Below, piece after piece: positions 35,561-46,626 of a stretch of 64,000 bases of DNA. The translations under genes were made by a program, and so were the position numbers. Under the pieces are notes generated by a model, which did not search any database, had not been told where the DNA came from, and saw nothing but the letters and a program-made list of their open reading frames with translations. The DNA comes from Lonicera japonica (taxonomy: Eukaryota > Streptophyta > Magnoliopsida > Dipsacales > Caprifoliaceae). Position 1 is the stretch's first letter. Each line of letters opens with the position of its first letter. The stretch lies in contig CM038464.1 in the NCBI GenBank assembly GCA_021464415.1, positions 56,905,328 through 56,969,327 on the forward strand. Reading direction: 5' to 3'.

Positions 35561-36541
35561 ATAAACTAATGTCTTTCTTTAAAATTGTGAATTTGTTAAT
35601 GTAGAAGGAATATCGTGACTTTATTAACTTTTTTTTTTCAACCTCTTGTCTTTCTTTTGTCTACTACTCTATTGCTAGCAAGACTGTAGAGACATGAGTA
35701 ATATATTTTCAACATGCATGTAGGCTTTTGCTTTATTTTTTTTTCTTCTTTCTTCTAATCTTCTCTCTTTTAGGATTAAGCTAATTTAATTAAGTAAAGA
35801 TTAACAAATTACTTTGAAACAATTGAACAGATCAACATTTTTTTTTCAATAGTTGCCAATTTAATTAAACAAATATTAATAAATTACTTTGGAACAAATC
35901 AACATTTTTTTTTTCAATAGATGCTAATTTACACTCTAAGTCTCCTAAATCCAACAAGCAGTAACTTTTTTTTTTTTTTGCAATACAGAGTGAAATATCA
36001 GCGACTCGAATATCGATAATATTTTGAAATACCGCGAATTTAATCATATCGGGTCATAATAGTGGTTCGACAGTCGACACCCCCTATTCTAACTCGGTAT
36101 CGGCCATATCTGATCGGTATCGGCCGATACTTTGAACCATGGTTAAGAGTATCATTCTTATAAAATGTAAGAGTTCGAATCCCATTATTTACGCCGTGAA
36201 TTGAATCTTTTTGTAAAATTTATACCTTCCGGCTTTATATAATATAAATACAATTTACTCATCTATAACACAAAACAAAAAAAAATACTATTTATTAATT
36301 TGAGTGCTATCTAATAATTCACCTTCTTTTTTTTGTGAATTACTATTTTGCCGGTGCCATAAATACCTAGTAGGCTAGTACAACCATAAGCAAAAGTTAT
36401 AATCTATCTATATCTATCTATCTATAATACAAATCAAAGAACTTGATGTGACCATTGTCCTAGGTGAAAAATATTTTTTTTTCCACTTATACAACATCTT
36501 TTTATTTTATTTGTTCTCTCTCTAACAATTAATTATTAAGG
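35561..36541. other. AT-rich repeats
   Basis: One end of an element ending 'ggccgatactttgaaccatg' lies at about 36060-36143. The SINE-like repeat at 36146-36412 is listed separately. No gene seen. Confidence 0.4.
36146..36412 (+). repeat. SINE-like 267-bp repeat, copy 1
   Basis: It is nearly identical to 40093-40357. Near its head, 'tggttaagagtatc' resembles a polymerase III A box and 'gttcgaatcccat' matches the B box. Both copies run into 'ctataata'-type tails. I favour a tRNA-derived SINE; alternatively it is internal sequence of a larger repeat. Confidence 0.55.
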
Positions 36542-37074
36542 TAGTGTTTGGTAGAAATTTTAAATAAAGTTTTTGAAATTTATTTCACACTTTCCAAAAT
36601 TTACTTCATTTTACTTTCTCTCTCATAAAATTTTTAAAACACTATAACTTTAAATTCAAAAATCGGAATCGGATAAAAAAAATATATTTGAAATTTATTT
36701 ATTGAGATCTATAAAATAAGAACCATTGTGACTATTTTTTTTTTAATTTTTTTAATGAGTTTTTTTGAATTTGTTGAAAAAAAACTCCAAAAAAAAATTT
36801 AATTCACTTTACTTTCTCTCTCATAAAATTTTTAAAATACCATAACATTAAATTCAAAAATCAGAATTGAATAAAAAATATATATTTGAAATCTACTTAT
36901 CAAGATCTATAAAATAAGAGTCATTGTGACTATTTTTTGAATTTTTTTAATGAGTTTTTTTGATTTTGTTAACAAAACTCCAACAAAAATTAAATTCACT
37001 TTTCAACTTAATTTCACATTTTCCAAAAATTTATCTAAAAAATATGTTTTAAAATCTCAACCAAACAAGCACTA
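36542..37074. mobile_element. 533-bp MITE with internal 200-bp tandem duplication
   Basis: The left end TAGTGTTTGGTAGAAATTTT is inverted at the right end, AAACAAGCACTA. TA flanks both sides. Internally the block 'tttactttctctctcataaa' to 'taatgagtttttttga' occurs twice. Confidence 0.65.
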
Positions 37075-37122
37075 AATCTCTTAAATGTCAAGAACAAATG
37101 TCAACCATTCGGTGATTGAACT

Positions 37123-37681
37123 TAGGGGTGTTTTCGGTTTCGGTCGGGGTAAAAACTAGGGTACCCCAAACCATCCCCAAACTTTATAGTTCGGTTTCGA
37201 TTTTCGTACCTATAAAACCCAAACCCTTCCCAAATAATTCGGTTTCGCTCCGGTTCGATCTCATTCGGGTTTTTTTTTGTATTGTTAAAACTTTAGTTCA
37301 AAATTGCACTAATAAGTAGCTTAATATAATGTATTTATTTTAATAATTAGCTTAAGTGATTATTTGTAAATGTAAATAATTCATAGGGTTGGGTCATTTA
37401 TATAATGTAAATATTTTAAGAAAGTTTTCTTTTTTTTTCAACGTATTGTAAGACAACTTAAGTAATTGCATTAAGTTATCAAATATTTTTATAAAAAAGA
37501 TTTGGTTTTTTCGGTCCAATTCGGGGACCCCGAATCCCCAACCCATACTGACCCAAATCAATCTGTTTCGGTTTCGATTTTTTATTTGGGTTTTGATTTT
37601 TTTTCGGTTCGAAAAATTTCAGATCGCAACGGATTGGTTCGGTTCGTTCGTTCGATTTTCGGATTTCTGACAACGCCCCTA
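37123..37681. mobile_element. 559-bp non-autonomous hAT element with perfect 8-bp target duplication
   Basis: The ends TAGGGGTGTT and (inverted) TAGGGGCGTT are flanked by ATTGAACT at 37115-37122 and 37682-37689. The interior is rich in 'ttcggtt' motifs, and its short open frames are repeat artefacts. Confidence 0.9.
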
Positions 37682-37689
37682 ATTGAACT

Positions 37690-38633
37690 TGGTAAATGAT
37701 GTGACCACTATCAAGAACAAATTTTATGATAGTCCATTGTAAAATAAGTTTTTATTTGATAGATAAAAAGAATAAGCAATTTTCTAATGACACAATATTC
37801 CTGCATAAATGAACTGTAATAGTTAGATGAAATATAATCATTTTTGAATAAAGTCAAATAATTCATATTCTTACATACGTAAGCCCATTTAAGAAACTGA
37901 CATATTACGAATAATCAGTAATATGACTGTCATGAGATGTAAAATTATTATATGCATAATATGTCAATGTAATTAGTAATATGACTTAAAAGAGATGTAA
38001 AAGCAAGGCACAATGCGACTGTCAAATAATTTAATAAAATAATTTTAATATAATAGAGACAACCAATTAATAAACAATGTATATGATGGAATTTTTTTCT
38101 TGATAGTATGATTAAGGAAATGTGTCCAAAGATATTATACACATAAATTATATTTACTTATCATATAAAGATTGTAACCATCTTGGCCCGTAGTGGATTA
38201 TAAATATTATGACAAGCGTGATTTTGTTTCTATCCGCGATATCTTACAATTAATCCGGCCTTAATTTATGAAAATTTTGAACAAATCTTGATAATATTAC
38301 CCTTTTCAAAATTGAGAAGTATATCCACCAATTAAAATTAATTTATAATTGTATTAATTTAGATTCCATTTTAATTTAAATTCCTAATCAAAATTTACTT
38401 CCATTTTAATTTATTTTCTATTTTCTTTTAGGGTGCGTTTAGATTGCAGAATTGGATTTAGCTTTAAAATTCAAAAATTACATATTTGAAAATAAAATAA
38501 TTTAAAATTTTGTGTTTGCTTAACAAATACAAGGAAGTTGATTTTTAAATCTAAATATTATATCGTTAAAATTTATATTTAGTTGACAAATAATCATAAT
38601 ATGACTCACTTTTTCACCTATGCTAAAAAAGAA

Positions 38634-38719
<86 letters not shown>

Positions 38720-40092
38720 TGATGATGATGATGATGATGATAATCGCGCGACTATAAGTGGTTCCATAATAATAATCGTGTGGCTATAAGTAGTTCCAAA
38801 AAATCCAGTGGTGTAAAATTTATCTAGGTCAATTTTATTTTTCTTTATTTTTTCACTATAACCTACATCCCAACTCTCTCTTTCTCTGAAGTTCGAACAT
38901 TTTTTTGATAGAATTCTCTTTCCTAATTTTCACCGATATCCTTTCTATCTCTCTCTCTAAAATTTTCTTCTCTTCACAAAACTCTCCCCCTAATTGTTAC
39001 CCTGCTCATTTTTATTTTTTTTTACATTTTCCCTCTTTACTTTGTTTTAGTGGTTGTTGATACTATTTAATTAGATTATTTAGTTCTGTTGAATATGGAT
39101 TTATTGATCTAAGTTTATGGATTTTATGGGTGTAGTTACGGTGGGGTGGGGATCAAGAAGTGTGATGGGGTGAAGGTTGTAAATTTCTTGGGTTTTGATG
39201 GCTAAGTTTTCAATTAAAATATTTTTATGTCAGGTTAATGTGTGTTTGAATTTTGAATTTAAAGATCCTAATTCTGATTCTAAAATTTTACTTGATTTTT
39301 TTTAAAAAAATAATTTTAAAATTTGATTGTGCTACACACGGAGACGAGGAGAAAGAAAGGGATAAAGAAGGGAGAACAGAAAAGAGATGGGAGACGGGTA
39401 AGTATATTTGTGCGTAAATCAGGGTACAAATTAATAGTTTTATAATTAACATGATTTTTTTTGTTCGAGAGTTACCTCACGGGGTATCTGGGCTGGCTTT
39501 CGCGTATCTCGACTAATCACCGCTCGCAGTACGTGGCGGCAGCTGGTCAAGCATTAATGTAATATTTATATTTTCCAATATTACTAGATTAATATAATTA
39601 AATTGTGCGTCAAATAGGCATTTTAAAGTAAGTTATATAATAAAGGTAATGATCCTAGCCCTTCACAAAAATATTATAATAATTTAACATTATTTTTAGT
39701 GATATTTTATATGAATTTTTTAGGACACTTTTTAGTTATTAAAGATGATTTTAAAGTGTTAAATTTTTTTTTGTATAGTACCAATATAATTATCCAAATA
39801 AATAAGAATTGTTTCACCTGTCTAACTGAGTTTAAACATGTCAATTTCAGGTTAATCATGTTATCTATACTAACTCGACACGATCCGTTTATTGTACATG
39901 TTAGTTAGTTCCCAACTCGAATTTCATCAAATCATGCTAACCCAACACCTTAATTTTAAAAGAAACTTAATTAAGATTGTCACAATATATATAGTAATGT
40001 ATAATAGTAACTCATCTATTAATTATCACAATTAATTTTAATAGTGCCGGAGGCACGGGCATACAAATTTATTAATTTGTAAAATTAAGGTG
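37690..40092. other. AT-rich repeats with a microsatellite; no gene recognised
   Basis: It holds a MITE-like start near 38430 ('gggtgcgtttagattgcag'), the trinucleotide tract at 38637-38741, a GC-richer unassigned patch at 39470-39560, and a Helitron-type hairpin GTGCC-gga-GGCAC at about 40046-40058. Confidence 0.4.
38637..38741. repeat. Compound microsatellite (AAT)27(GAT)8
   Basis: 27 perfect AAT units run straight into 8 GAT units. Read as protein it gives poly-Asn then poly-Asp, which is not a gene. Confidence 0.97.
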
Positions 40093-40357
40093 TAAGAGTA
40101 TCATTCTTATAAAATGTAAGAGTTCGAATCCCATTATTTACGCCGTGAATTGAATCTTTTTGTAAAATTTATACCTTCCGGCTTTATATAATATAAATAC
40201 AATTTACTCATCTATAACACAAAACAAAAAAAAAATACTATTTATTAATTTGAGTGCTATCTAATAATTCACCTTTTTTTTTTTTGTGAATTACTATTTT
40301 GCCGGTGCCATAAATACCTAGTAGGCTAGTACAACCATAAGCAAAAGTTATAATCTA
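40093..40357 (+). repeat. SINE-like repeat, copy 2
   Basis: Second copy of 36146-36412, differing at a handful of positions, including the length of a T run. It ends within a few bases of the start of the Helitron at 40361. Confidence 0.55.
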
Positions 40358-40360
40358 TAA

Positions 40361-42214
40361 TCTATAATAACAAAGTAAAGTGGTTTTTGAACCCACAAAT
40401 AATCCCGCCCAAAGCTAAACGCGATCTTGGCCGTCCGAAATTTTAGATAACTCTGACCGTTGGTTTCTCTTTACAATACAATAGTCCTAATTCTCTCTTC
40501 TTCACTCCACACAAAAGAGAAAACCCTAGCTGCTCTCTCCTCTCCTCGCCTCAGATTTCTCGAAAATCTTTCATCTCTCCCTCGCTCTCCAGCACCATCA
40601 CGCCAGACCTCCGCAGGATCGGACCGCCCATTCAAAGCTACTCAGCCTCTCTTCTTCCCTCACGCCTCTCTCGCTCTCACCGACGGCGACCACAGTACAA
40701 CGATCTTCTCTCGGGTACGTAGTCCTGTCCCTCTCTTTGCATTCTCTCCATCTACGCTTCCTGTTTCTTCATTCTCCCCCATCTCCTCTCCATCTAAATT
40801 TTTAGTCTCTTCATCTCGCTTCAGTGGTTTTTTTGGTTCTTAAGTCGAAATTAGAAGACCTAATTTAAAAATGGAGGCTTTTATTGTATCCGAAAGAGGG
40901 AGGGATTTCACAACTCTGTTTTTACTCTCTTTATGGGTTTGTTTTTCAGGTTAAAATTAGTTTATTAGGTTGAAATTAGAGGACCCAATTTGAAAATGAA
41001 GGCTTTTGTTGTATCAAAAAAGAAAGGATTTTGAAAAACAGAAAATTATGTTATTATGTTTTATATACATTTGTTCCAGCTTTTGGGGGTTTTATTTTTT
41101 ATTTTTATACATTGGTTGTTCTAAGTCGTTGCTATTGCAAATTTGCAATTACCTCACTCATTTAAGATTCTAGACTTTATTTTGCCTCTCATCCTTACAT
41201 ATCCTCTCCTTTGGAAGTACATCACCATTCCATCCCTTCTCTCTCTTCTACGTTTTAATTTATCAACTACAACACGCCTTGAGCTAAACATGAATTTCGT
41301 TTAGCAAAAAAAATTGCCGTCTGTTTGCCGTAAAAGAAAATGGGGATTTTTTGGAATAGCATGGGCAGAGTTTTGAAATATTTATTTAGATTGAAATTGA
41401 CTTTATTTGGCTTACAATTCTGAGTTGTTTGTAGTGGGTTGAGTAGTAGATTGAATTCACTCAAATAAACTATTTCTCTAAAAAAATTGCTGTCTGTTTG
41501 CCGTAAAAGAAAATGGGGAATTTTTGGAATAGCTTGGGCAGAGTTTTGAAATATTTATTTAGATTGAAATTGAATTTGTTTGCTTACAATTCTCAGTTGT
41601 TTGTAGCGGGTTGAGTATTAGATTGAATTCACTCAAATCGACTATTTCTCTTTTTTGAACTTCAAGTTTATAGATGGCACATTTTTTATCTCCCGATAAA
41701 AAGGTTATACATGTTCCAGATACATGGTCTACTAATTTAGTTTGCATTTACATTAATTTTGTTTTTTTAAAAATAAAAATTGTTGCTTTGACATAAAATC
41801 ACAATTTTGTTTGACTTTAATATTTTGTTTCTGACTATTCAATTGCAATATTTTGTTTCCCTTTGGCGAGTTTGCATTTACATTATTTTTTTTTTCTAAT
41901 ATAAATTGTAGTTTTGACACAAAACTTGCAATTTTCTTTGGCTTTGATAAATTTTGTTTGCTGACTATGCAGTTGTAATGTGCAGGATCCTAACTAATGC
42001 TCAAGTAACTTTTGGTGCAGTTTTGGTTAGTATTTACCTACCATTCAACGACAATACATATGTTGTGGGATGCCATCTTAATTGAATTTTTTTTCTTTTC
42101 TTCCTTTACAAAAAATTCTTATATCATTGTCCATACATTGTCCATTTGAGTTTGTGCTTAAGTATTAAATAAATACATGAGTTAGGCCATAGTGCATCGC
42201 ACGGGTTACCCTAG
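40361..42214 (+). mobile_element. Non-autonomous Helitron, about 1.85 kb, carrying a leader-like gene fragment
   Basis: The 5' end is TCTATAATAACAAAGTAAAG after an A. The 3' end has GTGC-atc-GCAC, then GGGTTACCCTAG, with T following, as in plant Helitrons. Inside, 40480-40840 is CT-rich and holds AAACCCTAGC (telo-box type), looking like the 5' untranslated region of a housekeeping gene. Two tandem duplications follow (about 124 bp at 40848-41095; about 173 bp at 41307-41652). There is no Rep/helicase coding. The 127-codon frame at 40460 has no known domain. Confidence 0.65.
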
Positions 42215-42216
42215 TG

Positions 42217-42226
42217 TATATATATA
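42217..42226 (+). promoter_or_regulatory. Putative TATA box of the PDCD2-like gene
   Basis: TATATATATA lies 2 bp after the Helitron 3' end. About 25 bp downstream starts a CT-rich leader ending at the splice donor ATCG|GTACTC (42333). This leader would join to the acceptor at 46620 across a 4.3-kb intron. A start nearer 46600 is an alternative. Confidence 0.4.
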
Positions 42227-43578
42227 GTGCCTAAAACTTTCCCAAAACTCCCTCCTCAGTTCCCTCTCTCTTTCTCCCGCCGTTTTAAAGCAGAATATAG
42301 CAGCTCCTCTCGGAATCTCTACATTTTCATCGGTACTCTCTTTCTCTCTCTCTCTCTCTATGTATATTGATATATGTATAGATATAGTTCACTCACATGT
42401 TTTAGCATAGTATATGGATTTCTTTGGGATTGAAACGACGTTTATAACTAACAAACACTGAGGATTCTACCATGTATTTAATAATTCACCTCATCATTCA
42501 ATTTTCTGGATTGAAACTGTGAACACTTCACTCAGGGGCTTCAAAATTGGGCCCAAAATATTCTCCAGATTGATAATGAAAATTTGCTTCATAGCAGAAG
42601 TTTGGTTTTTTTCAACTTAATTGTGACTTGGTGCACATAGTAACAATCGGTGGAATGTAATTTCTGAAGATTTTGTTACCTGTAGGTATATAGTTATTCT
42701 GAGGATGAAACGTGGCCTAAACCCTAAACCCTAAATACTTGGTACTTTGTACCCAATAAAGACACAAAACGGGTGCAATATGGACCATTCAACTGGGTCT
42801 CACGTATGCCATGTATACACGACATTTGGTACTCTAGCAGTGCCAAATTCTACAGAAAGTTACTTCCATATGTTGGCTATAGCAGAACTCTTTGAGAAGG
42901 TGAAAAGCTATGAATTTGAAGTCAATTCAATTGGGTTAGAGAGAGTCATCTGCTTTTGTTTGTTTCACTTTCTTTGGGCTTGCGTTCAAAATTTGATGGC
43001 ACAAGCCATTATCCTTGCTTTTCTATGAAAATGGGTTTATAGATAATCGCGCCCATGCTTTTAGAACTAGGATGCGTTTGTGAACATGGCAGAATTCAAA
43101 TAGTTTCTGTCCAAGCTGGAAATTTGGGCGGACTATACATTTTCAGTTTACAATTTATGTTGAATAATTTGTTCAGAATTTCCTCATAAATTATAGAGAT
43201 TAAGGTTATCTGTCTAGTAATTGGTAGTTGATAGTTCAAAAAGAAGTATAATGCTTAATTGGCTACCCCCTCCGTCGCAAATTGATAGTTGCACTCTTCA
43301 AGACCACATAAAACACAGAGGCTCTTGTTTACCTTAACCTATCTCATGAGTTTGTCCTTAGTTCTTAACCTATCCTTGCATACTATCCACATAATGAAGC
43401 TATATTGCAGATTATGATCTTTAAGAAGATACAATGGTTTCATCTAAATCTAAGGCATGTACACAGTGCACCAAAACACCACAACTCAAAAATCATATCT
43501 TGTAGCCTCCATTAAAGACTATCGAAGTATTTTGTCCGAGTTTGCAATTCTCACTTCTTAATGATAGAGGTATGTGCA

Positions 43579-43772
43579 TGTTGGGCCCGCGGATCCGCCT
43601 TTGTACCGATATTGTCCCCAAGTTAACCACCTATGGGCTTTAGGTGTGGGCTTTTATCTCAAAAGGTCTCGCTACTAATTGGCGGATCCATCCGTCTTAT
43701 TAATCCAATGATGAACTTCTACTTTAACATTATCAATGTGGGACTATTGATTGGAGCCAATCATGCCCAACA
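43579..43772. mobile_element. TRIM-like solo LTR (194 bp) in the first intron of the PDCD2-like gene
   Basis: The ends TGTTGGGC and GCCCAACA, with flanking GTGCA and GTGTA (four of five bases equal), fit a small solo LTR. 'caatgtgggacta' near its end is common in plant LTRs. Confidence 0.5.
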
Positions 43773-43967
43773 GTGTATTCATATTAATATGTGCACAAAA
43801 CTTTTACTTCCATCTCCCTCTCTATTCTCGACAAATACTCAAGTTGGAATCAACCTTGGGTGATCAGGTTGTGGTGACTCATTGCTACTGAATCATTGTA
43901 CTGTGAGTACCACATCGTAACCTCTGCAATGTGTGAATATATAAATGTGTGTATATATATGTATGTA

Positions 43968-44091
43968 TCTATATAATAAGGAGCAATCGTTTTTGAATCG
44001 TAAAAATGTATAAGGGATAAAAGATTGTGTGGTTGAAATTGCAAGTTGCTTTTTAAAGGTAAATAGTGCTTTTAGAACGTGTTATGACTAG
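43968..44091 (+). mobile_element. Minimal Helitron-like element, 124 bp
   Basis: TCTATATAATAAGGAGCAAT after an A at the 5' end; 'gtgcttttagaacgtgttatga' then CTAG and T at the 3' end. The same termini occur inside the REM upstream block at about 11330 and 24700. Confidence 0.5.
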
Positions 44092-45524
44092 TATATGTAT
44101 TATATACATAATGGGTGCGCAGCTGGGTTGGCCCTTGCATCACCACATATTCTTCAAGGTATTGCCAGTCTTGGGTCAGCCTAATTGTTAGTACATATGT
44201 TTGGCCACTTGGCCTATCTACAACCCATAATAGTGGCCCCATGAGGACCCAAATCAAGTTCCGCTGTACAAGAATTTGAAGTATTCTCAGAGAAAAAATG
44301 ACAAAATCCTTAGAGAACCGCCTCACCTTGAAGGAGCAAACAAAGGTTAATATAGAGTTTTCCAACTTTTTAATTTTGGGCAGGTTAAATAGTTAGTTCC
44401 ACTATATTAGGAATCCTAAAACCTGGCAGGTTTTCTATAGTTGGTTTGCACTTATGCTTCAAACTTAGCTTTGTTGCTACTTGTGTGACCTTATATTTCA
44501 TCATGTTGTAAGAGGAATTGGAGTATTCGTTTCATTCTGCACTCGGTCAGAAGGAATAAGATGACACCACAATGCGGCAATGACTCAATTTTCCTTCATA
44601 CAAATCTTTGTTTTCCATAACAATTGAACAACCCCACAATAGATGCAATGAAGAGACGAGGGATATTGCATCTGGTTTTTTGGAGGATGTGACATGCTTG
44701 AAATTGCCAATCTCTCACTTAAAGAACATAAATGGGAGATGTGTTTATTGATGATGATAAAGGAGATGATAATGTGATAATTATAATTGGGTCAATGATG
44801 AATGAAATAAATAAATTATCCCCCCTTTTCATTTTATTTTCCTTTTTTCATATTATTTTCCTTATATGGGACTGTGAAAGTTTCAGATGTACATTGTACT
44901 GGGTAAATGATGTGTTTTTGTTGCTTATTATGACTTCCCATTAAGATGCTTTATACTTCGATTTTATATTGCACTTGTTGATGCTACTTACAATGTTTAT
45001 TGGACAATGAACTGTTGACATTACTATTCATTATGTTAAATTGGAGGGGTGAAATTCTTAATTTTTCTTTTGCTTTCGCTTATGTTAATTGGTCTGTGTT
45101 TATGGTGATTGTTGGGAATGTTGTGGAAAATGAAATGACGGGTTTACTCTTATGTTGTTATGGATTTTATACATAGCACAAAATATAGAATTATTCTCTT
45201 CTTTCAGGTAAATAGTTTCCCTCTTTTTGGAAAGGTTGGTTAGTGGTGGCAAACTTGAGGAATTTGGGTCTCTATAGGAATATGTTGGAGGCTTCCTTTT
45301 TGTGATATGTAAATCCAAGTGGTTAAGACACTTCACAGTTTGTGTGGGAGGTTGGCCTTATTTTTATTTTTTTTGTTGGGGGGGGGGGGAGTGGGGTTGG
45401 CTCAGTGCAAAATCACTCATTCTTCTTCGTACTCCCTTTAGGATTTTTTGGGGATTTCAGATTGTTGAGTTCCTCTGGTTTGCACGCACTTTTATCTTTT
45501 AGTTCCTCTCTTTGCATCACTTAT

Positions 45525-45740
45525 ATTCTACTACCTCTTTCTCAAATCGACTGTCCCACTTCCTTTTTAGGATTTCTCAAAATGATAGTCACATTTCCCT
45601 TTAGGGACATAATCAATCTGCCAATTTTCACAATAGAAAATTTGTTGTATTGTTGACCATTGATTTGGCTGAAATTGGTGGTCCCTTAAAAAAGTACAAA
45701 GTCAAAGTGGGACTATCAATTTGAAAATGAGAGAGTATTT
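45525..45740. mobile_element. Stowaway-like MITE
   Basis: The left end 'ctacctctttctcaaatcga' is inverted at the right end 'caatttgaaaatgagagag'. A related copy lies at about 51395-51605 in a later intron of the same gene. Confidence 0.65.
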
Positions 45741-46626
45741 ATTTTTGAGAGAAAGTATAAATGTTATGTTTCCAATGTGTGTGCCTCCTATTTATTTTGA
45801 GAAGGCTTTGAGGACATGCCTACATGTGTGATACTGCCGTATCCTTTTTCCGTACAAAAAAAAGTTACTGCACTTGTATCTACTATATTGTAAAGCAAGA
45901 ACCAATTTTGGCCGTTATTGAAGCCATGTCATATTTTTGTTTTCTGATTTCCCTTAGGGCCTTTGTGATTTTCCTTGCACATTATTATTTTTTTTATAGC
46001 GTACACAATGGGATCTAAACCCTGGCCAACGGCAAGAGTAGTATTACTCTCAGCTGCTATGCTACTTATTGTTATCCAAATTGCACACGCATTGCATGTG
46101 CAGGGAAAACTAGTGCACATATGTGGATGGACATCATTAGAGCCCAATCATTCTCTCTTGTTGCAAATGAATGCCTAGTAAAAATAGAAACAAGCACCAT
46201 TGGAGATACCTTTCTTGATACTTCTCCGTCTGTGTAAAAAATGAGCCAAATAGAGACAGACACACTCGAAAAATGCCTCGAGTCCTTGATGCATGTAATA
46301 GAAAGGCAAAAGGAGAAAACACCATCTAAGATATCCTTAGACTTTAGATTAAGCTCAATTCAGATTCATATCTATAAAGTTTTTCCCATTAATTTGAGTC
46401 CTCTGTATTTGTCCGACAATTAGTTATACTCTGTCTTATCCTAGATTGCCGATCCAACTTAATTTGGAATGGGGCTTTTTTGATTTTGCCCCATATTTCT
46501 AATGGGGGGCAATGCCCGAAAATCACATTTGGAATCACGTTAATGTTTCCTGCATGGATCATATATGTCATATCTTGCAGTAATCAAAATTTCTTAGTTA
46601 GTATTTTTGTTCTTTCACAGTAAAAG

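Noticed and set aside
38583..38789. 68-codon poly-Asn/poly-Asp frame
   Set aside because: Pure microsatellite translation.
36146..40357. The two 267-bp repeats as LTRs of one 4.2-kb retrotransposon
   Set aside because: No TG...CA ends, no primer binding site after the first copy, no polypurine tract or coding between, and tRNA-like boxes are present.
40460..40843. 127-codon frame, Ser/Pro-rich
   Set aside because: CT-rich leader-like DNA gives Ser/Pro/Leu in any frame. No domain, and it lies within a probable Helitron.
42717..42737. Telomere-like 'taaaccctaaaccctaaa'
   Set aside because: Only about three units; common as a telo-box in plant DNA and no sign of an interstitial telomere array.
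44072..44365. 97-codon minus-strand frame
   Set aside because: No recognisable domain or splice context; it lies in the long first intron next to a Helitron-like element.
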